Positions 1 to 11,420 of a DNA stretch of 64,000 nt are shown in pieces (position 1 is the first letter of the stretch; each line of letters opens with the position of its first letter). The notes below the pieces were generated by a model. It worked only from the letters and a program-made list of their open reading frames with translations, searched no databases and was not told the origin of the DNA. Origin of the DNA: Apostichopus japonicus (Eukaryota > Echinodermata > Holothuroidea > Aspidochirotida > Stichopodidae); assembly GCF_037975245.1 (NCBI RefSeq), contig NC_092577.1, positions 19,218,898 through 19,282,897 on the forward strand, written 5' to 3'. The position numbers were made by a program, and so were the translations under genes.

Positions 1-1082
1 TAAATATGAAAATATTATTCTAAATGGATATTCAGTTGTTCCCACTTGCGATGCTGGTATATATGCTTAAAAATTGGTAAAAATCTAACAGAAATCGGGT
101 CCTTTTGCGTTATTGTACGAGGCTATTTTCTACCAATCAGAAATGTCGTACGAGAGACATTCTTGCGGCATACACGAAATTTCGGCGAATCGACCAATCA
201 CAACATTTGTTAATATTGACAGAAGAATTGTTCCGAAAACAAAAATGGCCGCGTTCAGTAGTGGAGGTGTTACACGAAAGTCGCTTCGAGAAAACTGTAT
301 TATACACGTTAAAGATTGCTCTAAATCAAAATTTATTGAACTGACAAGTAATTCATAAGAGAGATTTAAGAAATTTGCCTTGGAGTGGACACAATTTGAT
401 TGCAAGGAGGCAGAAATAGCCAGAAATTCCGCGACGGCGATCGGCCTAACGTTAACAATTCCAGAATGCGTTGGGGGAAGTTTTACTACATCGAGACGTA
501 TATGATGATACCACATTGAATGTTACAAACGGTTTTGCGACATAACTGAAGTCAAAAGGCAGGCAAAACTCGCTGAAAAACGCGCTGCAGGTATGTACTA
601 GTATTTTTGTCAAAAATGTGTAAGATTCTGTATTAATCCATTTTTTCCCCTCCAACCAGCCCCTTAATTTTAGTTAGGCCTAGGCGGCTAGGCCCTACCA
701 CTGTTTTTCCAAATTGCCCACTTGGAAAAGAAATGTATGTTCGGCGTAGAGCCCAGCCAATTTGACTAAACTTGGCGAATTTGAACGTACACAATATAAC
801 CACTATGCAAAGGTAATATAGCGATAGAAATATCTTGCTGGTGCAAGGCATAATATCTACTACTACTAGTACTAGGCCTATGTAAATTTTACCCTAATTC
901 AAATCTGGCTTTTCAAATTCAATCTGGACAGAAAAGATATGCTCACACACAGTATAAGGTCTATTAGTAAACAGTTTGACTGTGATGTAAACAACACCAT
1001 TGACCAGCATATTTCTTTCAAATGTCTCAACTTGTGGGTTACACCAGGCTGACAAAGCAAATTATAGGTTTGATAAAAAACA
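1..1082. other. No gene recognised; AT-rich non-coding DNA
   Basis: Short open frames occur on both strands (for example 105-344 plus and 130-516 minus), but they overlap each other and show no motif I recognise, so I treat them as chance. The strings TAGGCCTAGG and GGCTAGGCC near 675-695 are of a kind that recurs through the window and is common in echinoderm DNA. Confidence 0.5.
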
Positions 1083-1152
1083 CTGCATATAGCCTACTGC
1101 ATATAGCCTACTGCATATAGCCTACTGCATATAGCCTACTGCATATAGCCTA
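1083..1152. repeat. 14-bp tandem repeat, five copies
   Basis: The unit CTGCATATAGCCTA is repeated five times head to tail without a visible mismatch. It is a simple minisatellite with no coding meaning; its perfection suggests recent expansion. Confidence 0.95.
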
Positions 1153-1658
1153 CATAGAGCATATTTTATCAGCAAAATTTAATTTTCTTGTTGTAATTTT
1201 CTTGTCATCGTTCAAACATGAGCAATATACGTACTATAGTCCTGATACACTGATGGTATGCATGTACTTCTTAGTTCATTATGACTTATGGGAATGGGCC
1301 CTCAATAGGAAGAAGACATATATAGATTAATTTTGTTGTTACGGCAAATACAGTAAACAAAATAACAACAGTATTTACAAGAGTATATGCATTTTGAATT
1401 TGGAAATGTAACCTTTTCTGTCAACTTGTGTTAAGATTGCCAGGTAACTTTAAATGCCTTTAAGAAATTCAAAGATTTTGCTACAGCATGTTGCTGAACA
1501 TTGGCAATTTATTCTTCCTTCAAATTTTTCAACATAAAAGTTAAACTCTAAATATTATTTTCCTTTTTGATTATTGAATGATCCTAATGATTAGGGAGTG
1601 AAAGTTGGGGGCGAAATGCTTTGAATCTTAAGTAACAAAAACTGGAGGCAAATAATCC
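1153..1658. other. No gene recognised
   Basis: AT-rich sequence with no open frame of note, no repeat structure and no motif I can name. Confidence 0.5.
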
Positions 1659-2027
1659 TTGCTCAAAATTTTCAATTTTACTCATATAGAAACGGATGTA
1701 AACAAGCTGACTGATGACGCAGATGAAAACGAACCGCCGAGGAAACGCGCCCTCTGGTCCGACAATACAAGTGGTCCAAGAGAGTGGAGGGAACGCCACA
1801 TGTTTCCGAATGAATGCTTCATTTGTCATTCCGTCAAAATGAAACCTTATAAGTTCACAGGGAAAAGACTGGTAGTGACACTTATGAGGTGTGAGATTGT
1901 TAATGGTGGAAAGGATATAAGAATTGTATACCCAGTTGGTTGCTCTACGGCGCCAAGCGGGCATGAAACCCATGAAATGGATATCAAACTCAAAGACGCT
2001 TTTAGAAGGGATTCCAAAGGAACATAG
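1659..2027 (+). pseudogene. Unidentified short ORF with a CxxC motif
   Basis: An open frame of about 122 codons. It has an acidic and basic start (DENEPPRKRALW) followed by ECFICHSVKMKPYKF, a CxxC pair that could belong to a small zinc-binding module of the kind seen at the N-terminus of some invertebrate transposon proteins. No second pair of ligands is clear. The first codon is TTG rather than ATG, so the start is arbitrary and this may be an exon or element fragment. It lies 240 bp upstream of a decayed BEL/Pao segment in the same orientation, but I see nothing in it that belongs to a known BEL/Pao domain. Function unknown. Confidence 0.25.
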
Positions 2028-2262
2028 GGCTAAGTCAGTTGATAAAACTAGACAGAGGTTGCCGTCAACAAAGACCTTAGGATTGACTTGGCATGCAGAG
2101 TCAGACAAATTTCAACTGAAGAAGCCAGTAATGGTAGTAATGTTGAAACCTTAACCAAGCAAATTGTTTTAAGCAAGCTATCATCAGTGTTTGACCCTCT
2201 TTGAATTATTGGGCCTATTATAGTAGTAGCTAATATTTGAATGCAAAATAATTGGGGAAAAA

Positions 2263-2540
2263 GGACTTGATTGGGATGATCTTAATGTAGGGGGTCTAGA
2301 ATCTGAAATCAGAAGGTGGTTGGAAAATTTAATTAATTTAGACAAAATTGATATTGGAATATGCTTGTGCCCAAAGGGTAACGCAGACCAAAGAATGCAT
2401 GTGTTTTGTAATGCTTAGAGTGATGCATATGCAGCTGTGGTTTATTTAACAACCATGGGGGTAAATGGAATCAGAGTGCAGCTAGTAGCTTTAAAAGCGA
2501 AGGTGGCTCCTGTAAAAGCTATAAGCATGCCTATTTAGTT
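2263..2540 (+). pseudogene. BEL/Pao retrotransposon RNase H region, decayed
   Basis: Translated from 2263, the frame reads GLDWDDLNVGGL, then a Trp/Glu-rich stretch, then MHVFCNA, a stop (TAG at 2416-2418), SDAYAAVVYL, and VALKAKVAPVKAISMP. This order matches the region between reverse transcriptase and integrase of BEL/Pao elements, where the consensus has DWD, then HVFCDAS, AYGAVAYL, and AAKSRVAPLK..SIPRLE. The aspartate expected after HVFC is replaced by Asn, a stop sits just after it, and a second stop follows SMPI. No reverse transcriptase lies upstream and no integrase downstream, so this is a remnant with large internal deletions. It is not expected to make a protein. Confidence 0.7.
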
Positions 2541-2951
2541 TAGAGTTGTTTATTTGAGAAACATTACAAAGATTTGTCGTGTGGAAATCCTACATTAAGT
2601 TAAGTTTTTGTGGTAAAGTAAATTTTACTTAGAAGCGGTTATAAATTCCCTTCAGACTGTACACAGTCCAAGATCTATTGCATTTGTATCAGTGAATTTT
2701 GGTATAAGAACATACCATATAAGCATACATGTGTAATTTAAAAAAGTGTTTCTATGTGTTTGTGTCGAATGTAGACGGAAAGTGTTATATATAAGTTCAA
2801 TATTATGTGATATAAATACTCCAAAAATATTTTACTGTACATAGATTTGCAGTAATGAAGAAAGATTCTTGATGGTTAATGTATGAGTAAAATGTATTAA
2901 TTTTGTTTTGTTTTTTATACTTGAGGTAGAGTACCTCATTGAAGGGGAGAA
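2541..2951. other. Non-coding tail between BEL/Pao remnant and candidate LTR
   Basis: AT-rich DNA with stops in all frames. It ends in a purine-rich run (GAAGGGGAGAA, 2941-2951) of the sort that primes plus-strand synthesis next to a 3' LTR. Integrase coding sequence expected here is absent. Confidence 0.4.
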
Positions 2952-3279
2952 TGTTCTAGAGAGTAAAGTAGTCTAACAATTTTGCACCTGCTATGTTATG
3001 AAAATAGGCAAATGCTTTCAAAATGCCATCTATTGTTTGCCCAACCATTCTGTTTTTGTTTATGTAAAATTAGCATGTATTGTATTGAGTTAGAGACAGT
3101 GGTCAGTTGCAAACTGTTCTTCAGAGAGAAAGGTTGAGTGAGAAATGAGTATAATACCAAAAAAAAATTGTAAAAGACTGAGTAAAAGAGAAAGAGAAAA
3201 AGAGAGAGATGAGCAACGAAATAAATTAGAGAACAAGCAAATTTCCTTTTGAGTATTATTTCACTTTGGTAAACAATCA
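2952..3279 (+). repeat. Candidate 3' LTR of the BEL/Pao remnant
   Basis: Directly after a purine-rich tract the sequence begins TGTTCTAGAGAG and can be ended at a CA dinucleotide near 3279; an AATAAA lies near 3219. This is the layout of a BEL/Pao 3' LTR. No matching 5' LTR is in the window, so the right edge is a guess (a CA near 3262 is an alternative). Confidence 0.35.
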
Positions 3280-4700
3280 GCCTTGGCAGTCATCAGGATG
3301 GGTAAGGATTTTTCGAATGAACGAAATGCTCATGATCAGAGATTGGAAGTTTTTTGTTGTTGTAAATTACTAGAAAAAAATTGTATTTGGGATGATGTGG
3401 CCATATTTCAGGAAAATTGAGTATTTTACTTGGAGTGCTGTATCAGTCCCCACCCGGAAGTGTGGTAGTTTTTTTGTTTTTTTTGGTATTTAATAGTGAA
3501 TATTGTATTTGGAAGGATGTAAGCATTCTTTCAGGAAAATTGATGAAAGAGAGTCTTATTTTAGCAATGCTTGGACTTAACTAGGAATGGTATCGTGTCG
3601 TCCAGGGGAGGTAGTATCTCTCATCTTCTTGCATCTCGAATAGAGTGGATAAGCATCTGTCTTTTGAGTCATCAGGCTTGGTAAAGTATTTCACTTTTCA
3701 ATGAATAAAGTGCTCATAGTTTGAGTTCTAGTCAAATTTGGTTTGGGAGGGTATAGCATTCTCCATGTTACAACCTACTCAGTCCAACTTCTCTATATAC
3801 AAACAAAGATGTGGATGAAGTTTTGAAGATTATTTGAAATTTCCTTCCTTTTTGTTCTCTAGCATATATAATCAATCCTTCCAACTGATTAAAATGGCCT
3901 TAATTAATTAACTGGCTAATAAATTGGTAGGATTTTTAATAATTAATGCATTAATATAATTAACTAGTTAACAATGTTTTTAAGTAATTAATCTAATTAA
4001 CCAATTGGTTAATTAGCTAACATATTTTAGCAGTCATAATTCATTTATGATTTCATGCAAGGTCTGAAATAAAAAAAAATTGAGTGAACTCCCATGAAAC
4101 TTGCAGTGTTAGTGTACTTTCTCACTTCAGTAAAACAGTAGTAGTGGAACTGGTATATGGGTTTTAAGTATGGTAATGTAACTCCCTTTTCCATGAATTT
4201 TATTCTCGCTTAACCACAACCATACGTGGGGATAAAGCAATTTGTGATTAGCAACTCCTAATTCATCATTCTGTGATAAATTTAGCCCCTCCCTCGATCA
4301 GTTGCACGGAAATTGAAAACAGAGCACATAAATGCCCTATGTACCATGGCCTATAATATGCTAGGCCTACAAGTACTGTACAACTTAACTTTGCAAAGGT
4401 GCAGTGATTTGTTAACCAGTAATATATACTTGAGCCAAGCCTACGGTAGAAGTCTGCTAACTTAGAGAATAAGGTCTAACCTAGGCCCCATGCAAGGTGT
4501 AAACTTTGAAAACGAAATTTCGAACAATATTTTGCAATGGGATAAGCACAAAGATAAGAGAGTCAAAAGTTAGTACTGGCGTCAATTCAAGAACTGTAGG
4601 CAAGACATTAAGCCATTGTTACTTGTTTCCCACCATTGAAAGACGAATATTACATAATCATACCAAGCACATTTCTTTCTTACTCAAGATAATTAATTGT
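3280..4700. other. No gene; AT-rich DNA with a TTAATTAA-rich patch
   Basis: Two diverged copies of a ~370-bp segment may be present: TCATCAGG followed by GGTAA and ATGCTCAT or GTGCTCAT, at about 3292 and 3668. From about 3890 to 4025 the sequence is dense in self-complementary words such as TTAATTAA, ACTAGT and GTTAAC. The open frame at 4506-4703 shows no motif. Confidence 0.45.
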
Positions 4701-5062
4701 TAATTCGGCGTTACGACTTCCCCCAGATCATGGAAGTCGCCATGTTAATGTTAATTAGCGTGAATCCGGGCTTTTTGTGACGTAGTAGATGGACAACTTG
4801 TATTGTTTACGTTTCGCTTCGCGAATGCACACTGTGTGAAATTTGCCTAACTCAACTGTTAATAAATATATATTGATGTTGCTAAATTATCAAATTATTT
4901 AAACGATTTGATAATTATTGTCTTTATGAAAGATGGCTGGACCTGTTCCTTACTACTATGAACCGTTTTAACGCATCAAGAGTTACAGGAAAGAGAAAAT
5001 AATGAACCTACCGGCACCAGGAGCGTCCACTCAAATTTTATAAACTTGCTTTTATCTACCTA

Positions 5063-6763
5063 TTGCTGATGGCAGGGGATATCCACACAAATCCAGGCCC
5101 AAACTACAAGTTCCCCTGCGGGCTGTGCAGTAAACCAGTCCGAATCAACCAACGTGGTATCCAGTGTGACAACTGCAATATATGGTACCATATTAAGTGT
5201 ACTGATGTATCTGTTGCCACTTACGACCGACTTTCCGGAACTGACGAGGATTGGTTGTGTAATCAGTGCCAAGTGCCATTCCAGTTTGCAGATTCCTTCT
5301 TTGACTCAGATCAGTCATTATCTGACACTAGCCTGGACTCCGCTTCCACTGATACAGCTACTAGCACCAACATTACCAACGGTAATCCCTTTGATATAGA
5401 CCTACCAAGGGGACTCAAAATCTGCCATTTGAACATTCAGGGAATCCGCTCATCTTATGATACACTGAAACTGAGTATGGCTAGTAAGCCATTTGATGTC
5501 ATCACACTATCAGAGACTAACCTGAATGATAGTGTACCGGATGAAAGCATAACCCTACCTGGCTTCACCTTTGAACGGAAAGATGGTACCACCTCCAAAT
5601 CTCATGGTATAGCGACATTCATCTCCAACACTTTGGTGGGACGTAGACGTCTGGACCTTGAGGTAGACCACCTCGATTGTCTATGGACGGAAATTATTTT
5701 ACCGAAGACCAGACCAATTTTGATTGGCTCGGTGTATCGGTCTCCCAACTCAGATTTTGTTTACCTGAATGACATATTGAACAATATATGAAATGCATTG
5801 GATTGTAATTATGAAACTTTGATTTTAGGTGATTTCAATTTAGATCTTCTTCCCACTTGCAAGAAAGGTCTTACTAAGGATATGCATGATTATACACGTC
5901 GGAATGAACTCAGTCAAATGATTTCCGAGCCCACCCGTGTGACTCTTCACTCACGAACCCTCTTAGATCACATTTATGTGAACCGTAAAAATTATGTCAC
6001 TCAGTCAGGAGTGATACCCACTGGTCTGAGTGATCATAGGCTGATTTATGCTGTTAGAAGGGCTAACAAACCCAAACATATTCCCAGAAAGATCACTACG
6101 AGATCTTTCAAACGGTTCCATCAGGAAGCTTTTATTCATGATATCTCCAAAATCCCATTTTCCTGTATTGAAGGTCTGGATGATATTGACCTCATGTGGT
6201 ATACTTGGAAAACTCTCTTTAATGAAGTGTCTGATGCCCATGCACCTCTGAAAACTGTGACTGTTAAAGGTGAGCACACTCCCTGGGTCACTGATGAGTT
6301 CATCTCGATGACCTGGGAGAGGGATCACCTGAAGAAGGTCGCTGAGAAACATGGTTCACTGGACACTTGGGCCAGGTACAAAAAATGTAGAAACAAACTC
6401 AATAATCTGGCTTCCCAACTAAAATGTGAGTACTTCAAAACCAAAATTGAGGACACTAAAAATGACTCCTCTAAATTATGGTCTACCCTTAAAGAAGCAA
6501 TGCATAGTAGCAAACACCATAACATTGCTAGCATAGTTGATAATGGTATTGTTGTTAATGACAAGTGTGAAATTGCTAATGTCTTCAACAATTTTTTCGC
6601 TAACATTGGAAGTGAGCTAGCTAGTAAATTCGATTCTAGACCCCACACTCCTTCCACAAATGATACTTTATGTAATTTCCGGTTCCAGACAGTTAGCATT
6701 GACTCGATTGAGAAGCAACTAAAGGGCCTGTCTGCCGGGAAGCCACTGGCCTTGACAACATAA
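5063..6763 (+). pseudogene. LINE ORF part 1: PHD finger and endonuclease
   Basis: Residues are counted from codon 5063; the first ATG is at 5069, just before the 2A-like motif. A C4HC3 PHD-type finger uses C19, C22, C35, C38, H43, C46, C66 and C69. After an acidic Ser/Asp/Thr-rich linker an endonuclease domain begins near residue 115 (KICHLNIQGIRS), with LSETNLND, GSVYRSPN, LILGDFNLD and GLSDHRLI. These are the conserved catalytic boxes of the exonuclease/endonuclease/phosphatase fold, which nicks target DNA for reverse transcription. A TGA at 5789-5791 interrupts the endonuclease between GSVYRSPN and GDFNLD in the same frame. The frame then runs to the reverse transcriptase entry and ends early through a one-base loss near 6740. 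The protein is therefore not intact. Confidence 0.85.
5075..5101 (+). other. 2A-like ribosome-skipping motif in the LINE ORF
   Basis: The residues GDIHTNPGP are preceded in frame by a leucine-rich run (YKLAFIYLLLMA). The 2A consensus is D-V/I-E-x-N-P-G-P, so only the Glu is changed (to His). 2A-like sequences at the N-terminus of CR1-type retrotransposons are known from sea urchins. The frame stays open upstream to 5006, so translation through this site is possible. Activity with His at the Glu position is unproven. Confidence 0.6.
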
Positions 6764-7899
6764 ATGCTCGTTTGTTGAGGCTATCTGCCTCCCACATTGC
6801 TCCTTCTCTTACTTATATCATCAACTTCTCACTCTCTCATGGGGTTTTCCCTTCTGACTGGAAGACTGCCAAGGTCTCAGCAGTTTTCAAAGATGGGACA
6901 CGCAGTCAGGTCGACAATTATAGACCTATTTCAGTTCTGCCAGTTGTGTCAAAAATCTGGGAAAGAGTTGTTCATGATCAACTGTATCAGTATCTAACTA
7001 GTAACAAGATCCTTAACAAATGGCAATCAGGCTCCAGACCTGGTTACTCCACTACTACGGCTCTCAGCTATGTGGTTGATGATATTTTGTCAAACATGGA
7101 CGGTGCCTGTGGAAGAAAGAACTACACTGGCATCTTGTTCCTTGACTTTAAAAAAGCTTTTGATACAGTTGATCATGACATCTTCCTTGACAAACTTCGG
7201 TCATATGGAGTTGTTGACTCTGCATTGGATTGGTTCGGCTCTTATCTTGCGGGCAGATACCAAATTGTTCAGATTGAGAACCAGTATTCAGATATGATGG
7301 GAATTGCATTTGGCGTTCCACAGGGATCTATCATTGGGCCATTACTATTCTCTATATACATAAATGATCTGCCATCTGCCACAAGTGAAAGCCAGGCAAT
7401 TTTATATGCAGATGACACAGCTGTTTTTTATAGCTCTGAGAAAATAAGTGAAATACAGCAGGTTCTCTCTACAGATCTTATTCTGATTGGCAAGTGGCTG
7501 GTCAAAAACAAATTGACTTTGAATGTAAAAAAGACCAAAAGTATGCTTTTTGGCACACCAACCATGATGAAGAGAGCTGACCCTCTCATTCTCCATTATG
7601 ACTCACATGATATAGAACAGGTTCATGTTTTTAGGTACCTTGGGGTGCTTTTGGACAGTACCTTAACTTTCAAAGACCATTTATCTATGATTTGCAAGAA
7701 AATATCCTGCCGTCTTGGGATACTTCGGAGGGTTAAGAAGTATCTTCCACACAAATACAGGATTATGGTGTACAATAGTTTGATAAGCCCCCACTTTGAT
7801 TATGCTAGTTGTACCTGGTCTAACACCTGTGCCAAGTATAAAAAATGTCTGGTATTCTCTGCAAGGAAGAGCTGGTCGAATTATTCTAGATCTTCCTAG
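6741..7899 (+). pseudogene. LINE ORF part 2: reverse transcriptase
   Basis: This frame continues the element after the one-base loss near 6740. It shows the reverse transcriptase blocks in order: PSDWKTAKVSAVFKDG, NYRPISVLPV, FLDFKKAFDTVDHD, GVPQGSIIGPLLFSIYINDL, and the catalytic YADD (nt 7405-7416), followed by VFRYLGVLLDS. All three catalytic aspartates (one in LDFKKAFD, two in YADD) are present. The domain copies element RNA into DNA at the nicked target. A second frameshift near 7850 cuts the C-terminus, and an out-of-frame stop follows at 7897-7899. Apart from the shifts the domain is well preserved, so the insertion is not very old. Confidence 0.88.
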
Positions 7900-8197
7900 G
7901 ACTGCACCTACAGCTGATGTTCTCTCAGCTCTATCCTGGATCCCTATAGAGCAAAGATGGAATTATCACCGTCAGGTTTTTATGCATAAAATCCACATAG
8001 CAGCTGCTCCTGACTATCTCTGTGACAAGTATGACCATGTCTCCTCGAGTGAATCTGCCACAAGAGCTTCTACCTCTGGTGGTTTCTGCCTTCCACATTC
8101 CAACACTATTTGGGGGAGACGTCGTCAAACTTGCCATGGGGTTAATCAATGGAATGCACTGCCAATTAGAAATGGCCTGGCTTTCTGGAATCTTTGA
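7850..8197 (+). pseudogene. LINE ORF part 3: C-terminal tail
   Basis: In a second frame the tail reads LQGRAGRIILDLPRTAPT, SALSWIPIEQRW, and NQWNALPI near the end. This is the conserved post-reverse-transcriptase tail of CR1/L2-type elements (RAARLI.., L.WLPI..R, WN.LP). It follows the frameshift near 7850 and ends at 8197 with a stop just before the T-rich 3' region. Confidence 0.75.
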
Positions 8198-8202
8198 AAT
8201 CG

Positions 8203-8440
8203 AATTAGATTTTTATTTTTATATATATATATTTTTTATTTTTTTATTTATTTATTTCTTTTTTAATTTTTATTTGTATTTATTTATTTTTTTATTTATT
8301 TATTTTTTTAATTTTTTTTATATTTTTTTTATATTTTTTGATCTTTGATTTTTGATTTTTTTTGATTTTTTGATTTTTTTAATTTTTTTTTTATTTAGTT
8401 TTTTATTTATTTATTAATTTTTTTTAAATATTTTTATATC
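8203..8440. repeat. T-rich simple repeat at the LINE 3' end
   Basis: About 240 bp of TTTA, TTTAT and longer T runs on the plus strand, with almost no G or C. It directly follows the LINE stop codon and probably combines the element's 3' tail with later slippage expansion. Confidence 0.85.
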
Positions 8441-10937
8441 TATAGGCCCAGGCCTGCGTACAAACACTAAACAGACGGTATTAGTGCGTAGAACTTCCTG
8501 ATACGCACGTCGCGCGAATTTATAAAAAAAATAGCAATGTGAGCTGTGACGTTTCAAGTCTTTTGATTATAACATTCATTTATCATATTTCGTTACGTTA
8601 ATACAGGTGTAATCTACGCCGTACGTAATTTACAAGAAAATGAGGGGAAAAAACGGTATACCTAGGGCCCAAGGGAATCCGCGTTTTTAAACTGCAAAAT
8701 CCGTGCGGCATTTCGGCGAATTCCACGTTTTTTCGCAAATTTATTGGGTTGCCACTCCTTTGCCACCTCCATTTGTTTATGACTAGCGCCACCACTGTCT
8801 ATGGGTGTCATTCACTAATACTGGGTCACTACTGTCAACATATCTTTATGGTTAAAGTATAAGTGAAATATTTGCGGCCTCATCCCGTGATGAACACTTT
8901 GGGTAATCCATAATATCACACGTTACCAATTGTGTTTTACATATATTTTTCTACAGACCGTCAATCCCAGTCATGTCTATATTAGGATGGATGCAGCCAC
9001 ACCCTACAAAAGTGAACAATTTACTGTTGTGGTAGATGGGATCGATTTTGCCCGTTCAAATAACATTACTTGGAGCAGCCACTCTATTTGCAATGTGAGA
9101 TATCATCGACATGTGTGAGCAACTCGGTAATATTTCTTCAGCGTATAACCCTGGAGATCGATGATCAACTCCCTGTTGCAAGGACAATAAGGATGCAAGT
9201 GAACAAACTAAATATATGTTAAAGTGTTATACTTGACATGTTGAGCATAGATACAAAATCTGTGTTTGGCTAGCAGGCGAGCTATGGGGGTGATGTCCAT
9301 TACAGAGACACCACATACTAGGCCAACGGCATAGTGAGGTAGGGTGGTCAGATCCTTTCCTCCCCATTGATAACACCAGGACCTCAAAAAAATCCTCATT
9401 CACTAGTGGAAAAGCCAACAAATGTACAAAGTTGTATTGATTTGTACATTGAATTTGTTTTTTCCAGTAACAATTGTTTTCAATTTTGGCATAAAAACCT
9501 GCTACATTTCTCCGTTACGTAACTTTATCATATTTTGTAATATGCCCAGTATTTGTTGCATGTTCAATGCAATTTAATGATAGTAATTCCATTTAAGATT
9601 TATGAACAATTGTCTGTACCTTGCGTGTTAATCTAACATGTTCAATTCACACAGGGTTCTATAGAAGTGTAGTTGTCACAACTCCCACCAAATGAATACT
9701 GTATATTTGAGCGAAGGTCAGGGCTCCGTGAAAGTTTATCCATTTCCATTTATTTTGAAGTCACATGACCATGAACATTTTTAAGACGACCATTTTTAAG
9801 ATGACCATGAACATTTTTAACATGACCATTTTCAAGACTATGAACACAAATCCTACATAGGATGTTCCATAATAGCAAACAATTAGTATGCAGTGCATTT
9901 GAGATTCATTGCAGCTTTCATACAAGAACTTTACAATGTACTATAACGCTAGGGTCTGCTAACTCTGACTCGCTTGAATTGAATTTACGCTATCATATAT
10001 TGCAGAGGCCCTATGAAGATGCATGCGTAGCATTGATATTCAGTATGGTTTCTTTTTAAAATCTCCACATATGGAGATTATCTCACACCAATCTTTTTAA
10101 TTTTAAGGGCTCTTTAAATGCGTACTTGGTTTTACCCAAATGTGTGTTTCACGGAAATTTCATCATAGTGTACATCACAAATGTTACTTATTGATAACAT
10201 TTTCAAATGATCAGAAAACATACTTTGAGTTCGTTTTGAGTATTTTTTTAGCTGGTTTCGAATGCAGCGCTTGCTAATTAAACGAAACCATCTTGTTAGC
10301 GATAAAAACTCTTGACTCCGGAAAACAAAGGAAACAAAAACGCACGACTGCGAGAAATGATCTCTCCATCCTTGTATTGAACGCACTGCACTGTCCACTG
10401 ATAAGAATTTGACGGTGACAATAATGATGGCGTATATATACGTAGTTTAGTACGGTATATAGGTATGGTGAGGTGGTGGTTCAATCTATACAGAAAATAC
10501 ACAAAATTGTATCTGAAATTTCTACATTACACATGGTTCATAATTACTTAAACAACAAAGGATATAATACACATGGGAAGGAATATGTCTTAACCTAGAT
10601 ACTACAGGTCCGAGTTGAGAGTTAAAATTCCAGAATATTTCACGAGAAATCTCACGCTTAATATACGGAATTATGTTATTCAGAAACTTATAGACTCGGC
10701 GAATATGGCTTATCGAACACTAAATTCAAATATAGGTTTCCCTTAAACATAAATGCAGCTGATGCAACAGCAATATATAGTAAAAGGTAAAACTTACGAC
10801 ATTGTGCCTGAAAAATGTGATTTCGAAATGGACGATTGAAATGACGTGTGACGAATGCCGTAGCACAGGGGCAAAATATAACTGAACATGGAAGACGCCC
10901 TCAAAATTTAAAGTATATGCTACTATTCCGAGTTTAC
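8441..10937. other. No gene recognised
   Basis: Mixed non-coding DNA. Near 9770-9840 there is a short local repeat built from ATGACCAT and AACATTTTTAA words. If the element at 10938-11420 has a 3' LTR, that LTR occupies the right part of this stretch, but its left end cannot be set. Short open frames on both strands show no motif. Confidence 0.45.
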
Positions 10938-11420
10938 AATCCGGCCCCTAAATGTGATTGAAAACATTTAACAAAATTCACGAGTAAGTCGGAATATCAA
11001 ATTAACAAAGCAAACAGAAGTAATATTTAATACGTAACTTAACAAATAACATGGAATCAACCTAATCAATAATAACACTCATGTCCTTCAACTTAAATAC
11101 GCATGCACGGTAAGTACCTCGAAAATTGGACTCATCAGACCTTTCTGTGAATAAATGGGACTATAATCATATTCTTCACAAACAATAACAATTATAGAAA
11201 TCCAGATGATTAGGCACTACTTGCCTCTGCTTTCTCGACAGAACTCCAGCAAACACAATTTTCTTACTGGTGTTACAAGCGTGCTAGATTTCGTTTTTAC
11301 CTGGACACTTTTGACCAATTGGTCGTGACCAGAATATACCTCTACAATTCGCCCAAGGAGCCACCAATTCCTAGGTAGACTTTCGTCTATGACTACTACA
11401 ATATCTCTCACAGTTAAGAT
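10938..11420 (-). pseudogene. BEL/Pao retrotransposon 3' end: DUF5641-type tail and candidate LTR start
   Basis: On the minus strand, 11411-11217 encodes DIVVVIDESLPRNWWLLGRI, then VEVYSG, VKSVQVKT and TPVRKLCLLE. This is the C-terminal domain found after integrase in BEL/Pao polyproteins (Pfam DUF5641; consensus VLV.DENLPRG.WPLGRV, ..VKT, RPV.KLCLLE). The frame is truncated upstream of 11411. Some 270 bp downstream a purine-rich tract (minus strand AGGGGCCGGA, 10949-10940) is followed by TGTAAACTCGG from 10938, a good candidate for the 3' LTR start. No integrase or reverse transcriptase is present in the flanking DNA. This is a second and different BEL/Pao remnant, opposite in orientation to the one near 2.3 kb. 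Confidence 0.7.

Larger units (their letters stand above)
5006..8440 (+). mobile_element. CR1/L2-type non-LTR retrotransposon (LINE), broken copy
   Basis: One element, read left to right: 2A-like motif, PHD-type zinc finger, apurinic-type endonuclease, reverse transcriptase, C-terminal tail, and a T-rich 3' end. The order and the PHD finger fit the CR1/L2 group of animal LINEs. The protein frame is open from about 5006, but it carries one in-frame stop (TGA at about 5789-5791), a frameshift near 6740 and another near 7850. The 5' end is not certain; sequence back to about 4700 may be its 5' untranslated region. No clear target-site duplication was found. Confidence 0.85.

Noticed and set aside
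1083-1152. Promoter or TATA-type regulatory array
   Set aside because: GCATATAG words recur only because of the 14-bp tandem repeat, and no gene start is near.
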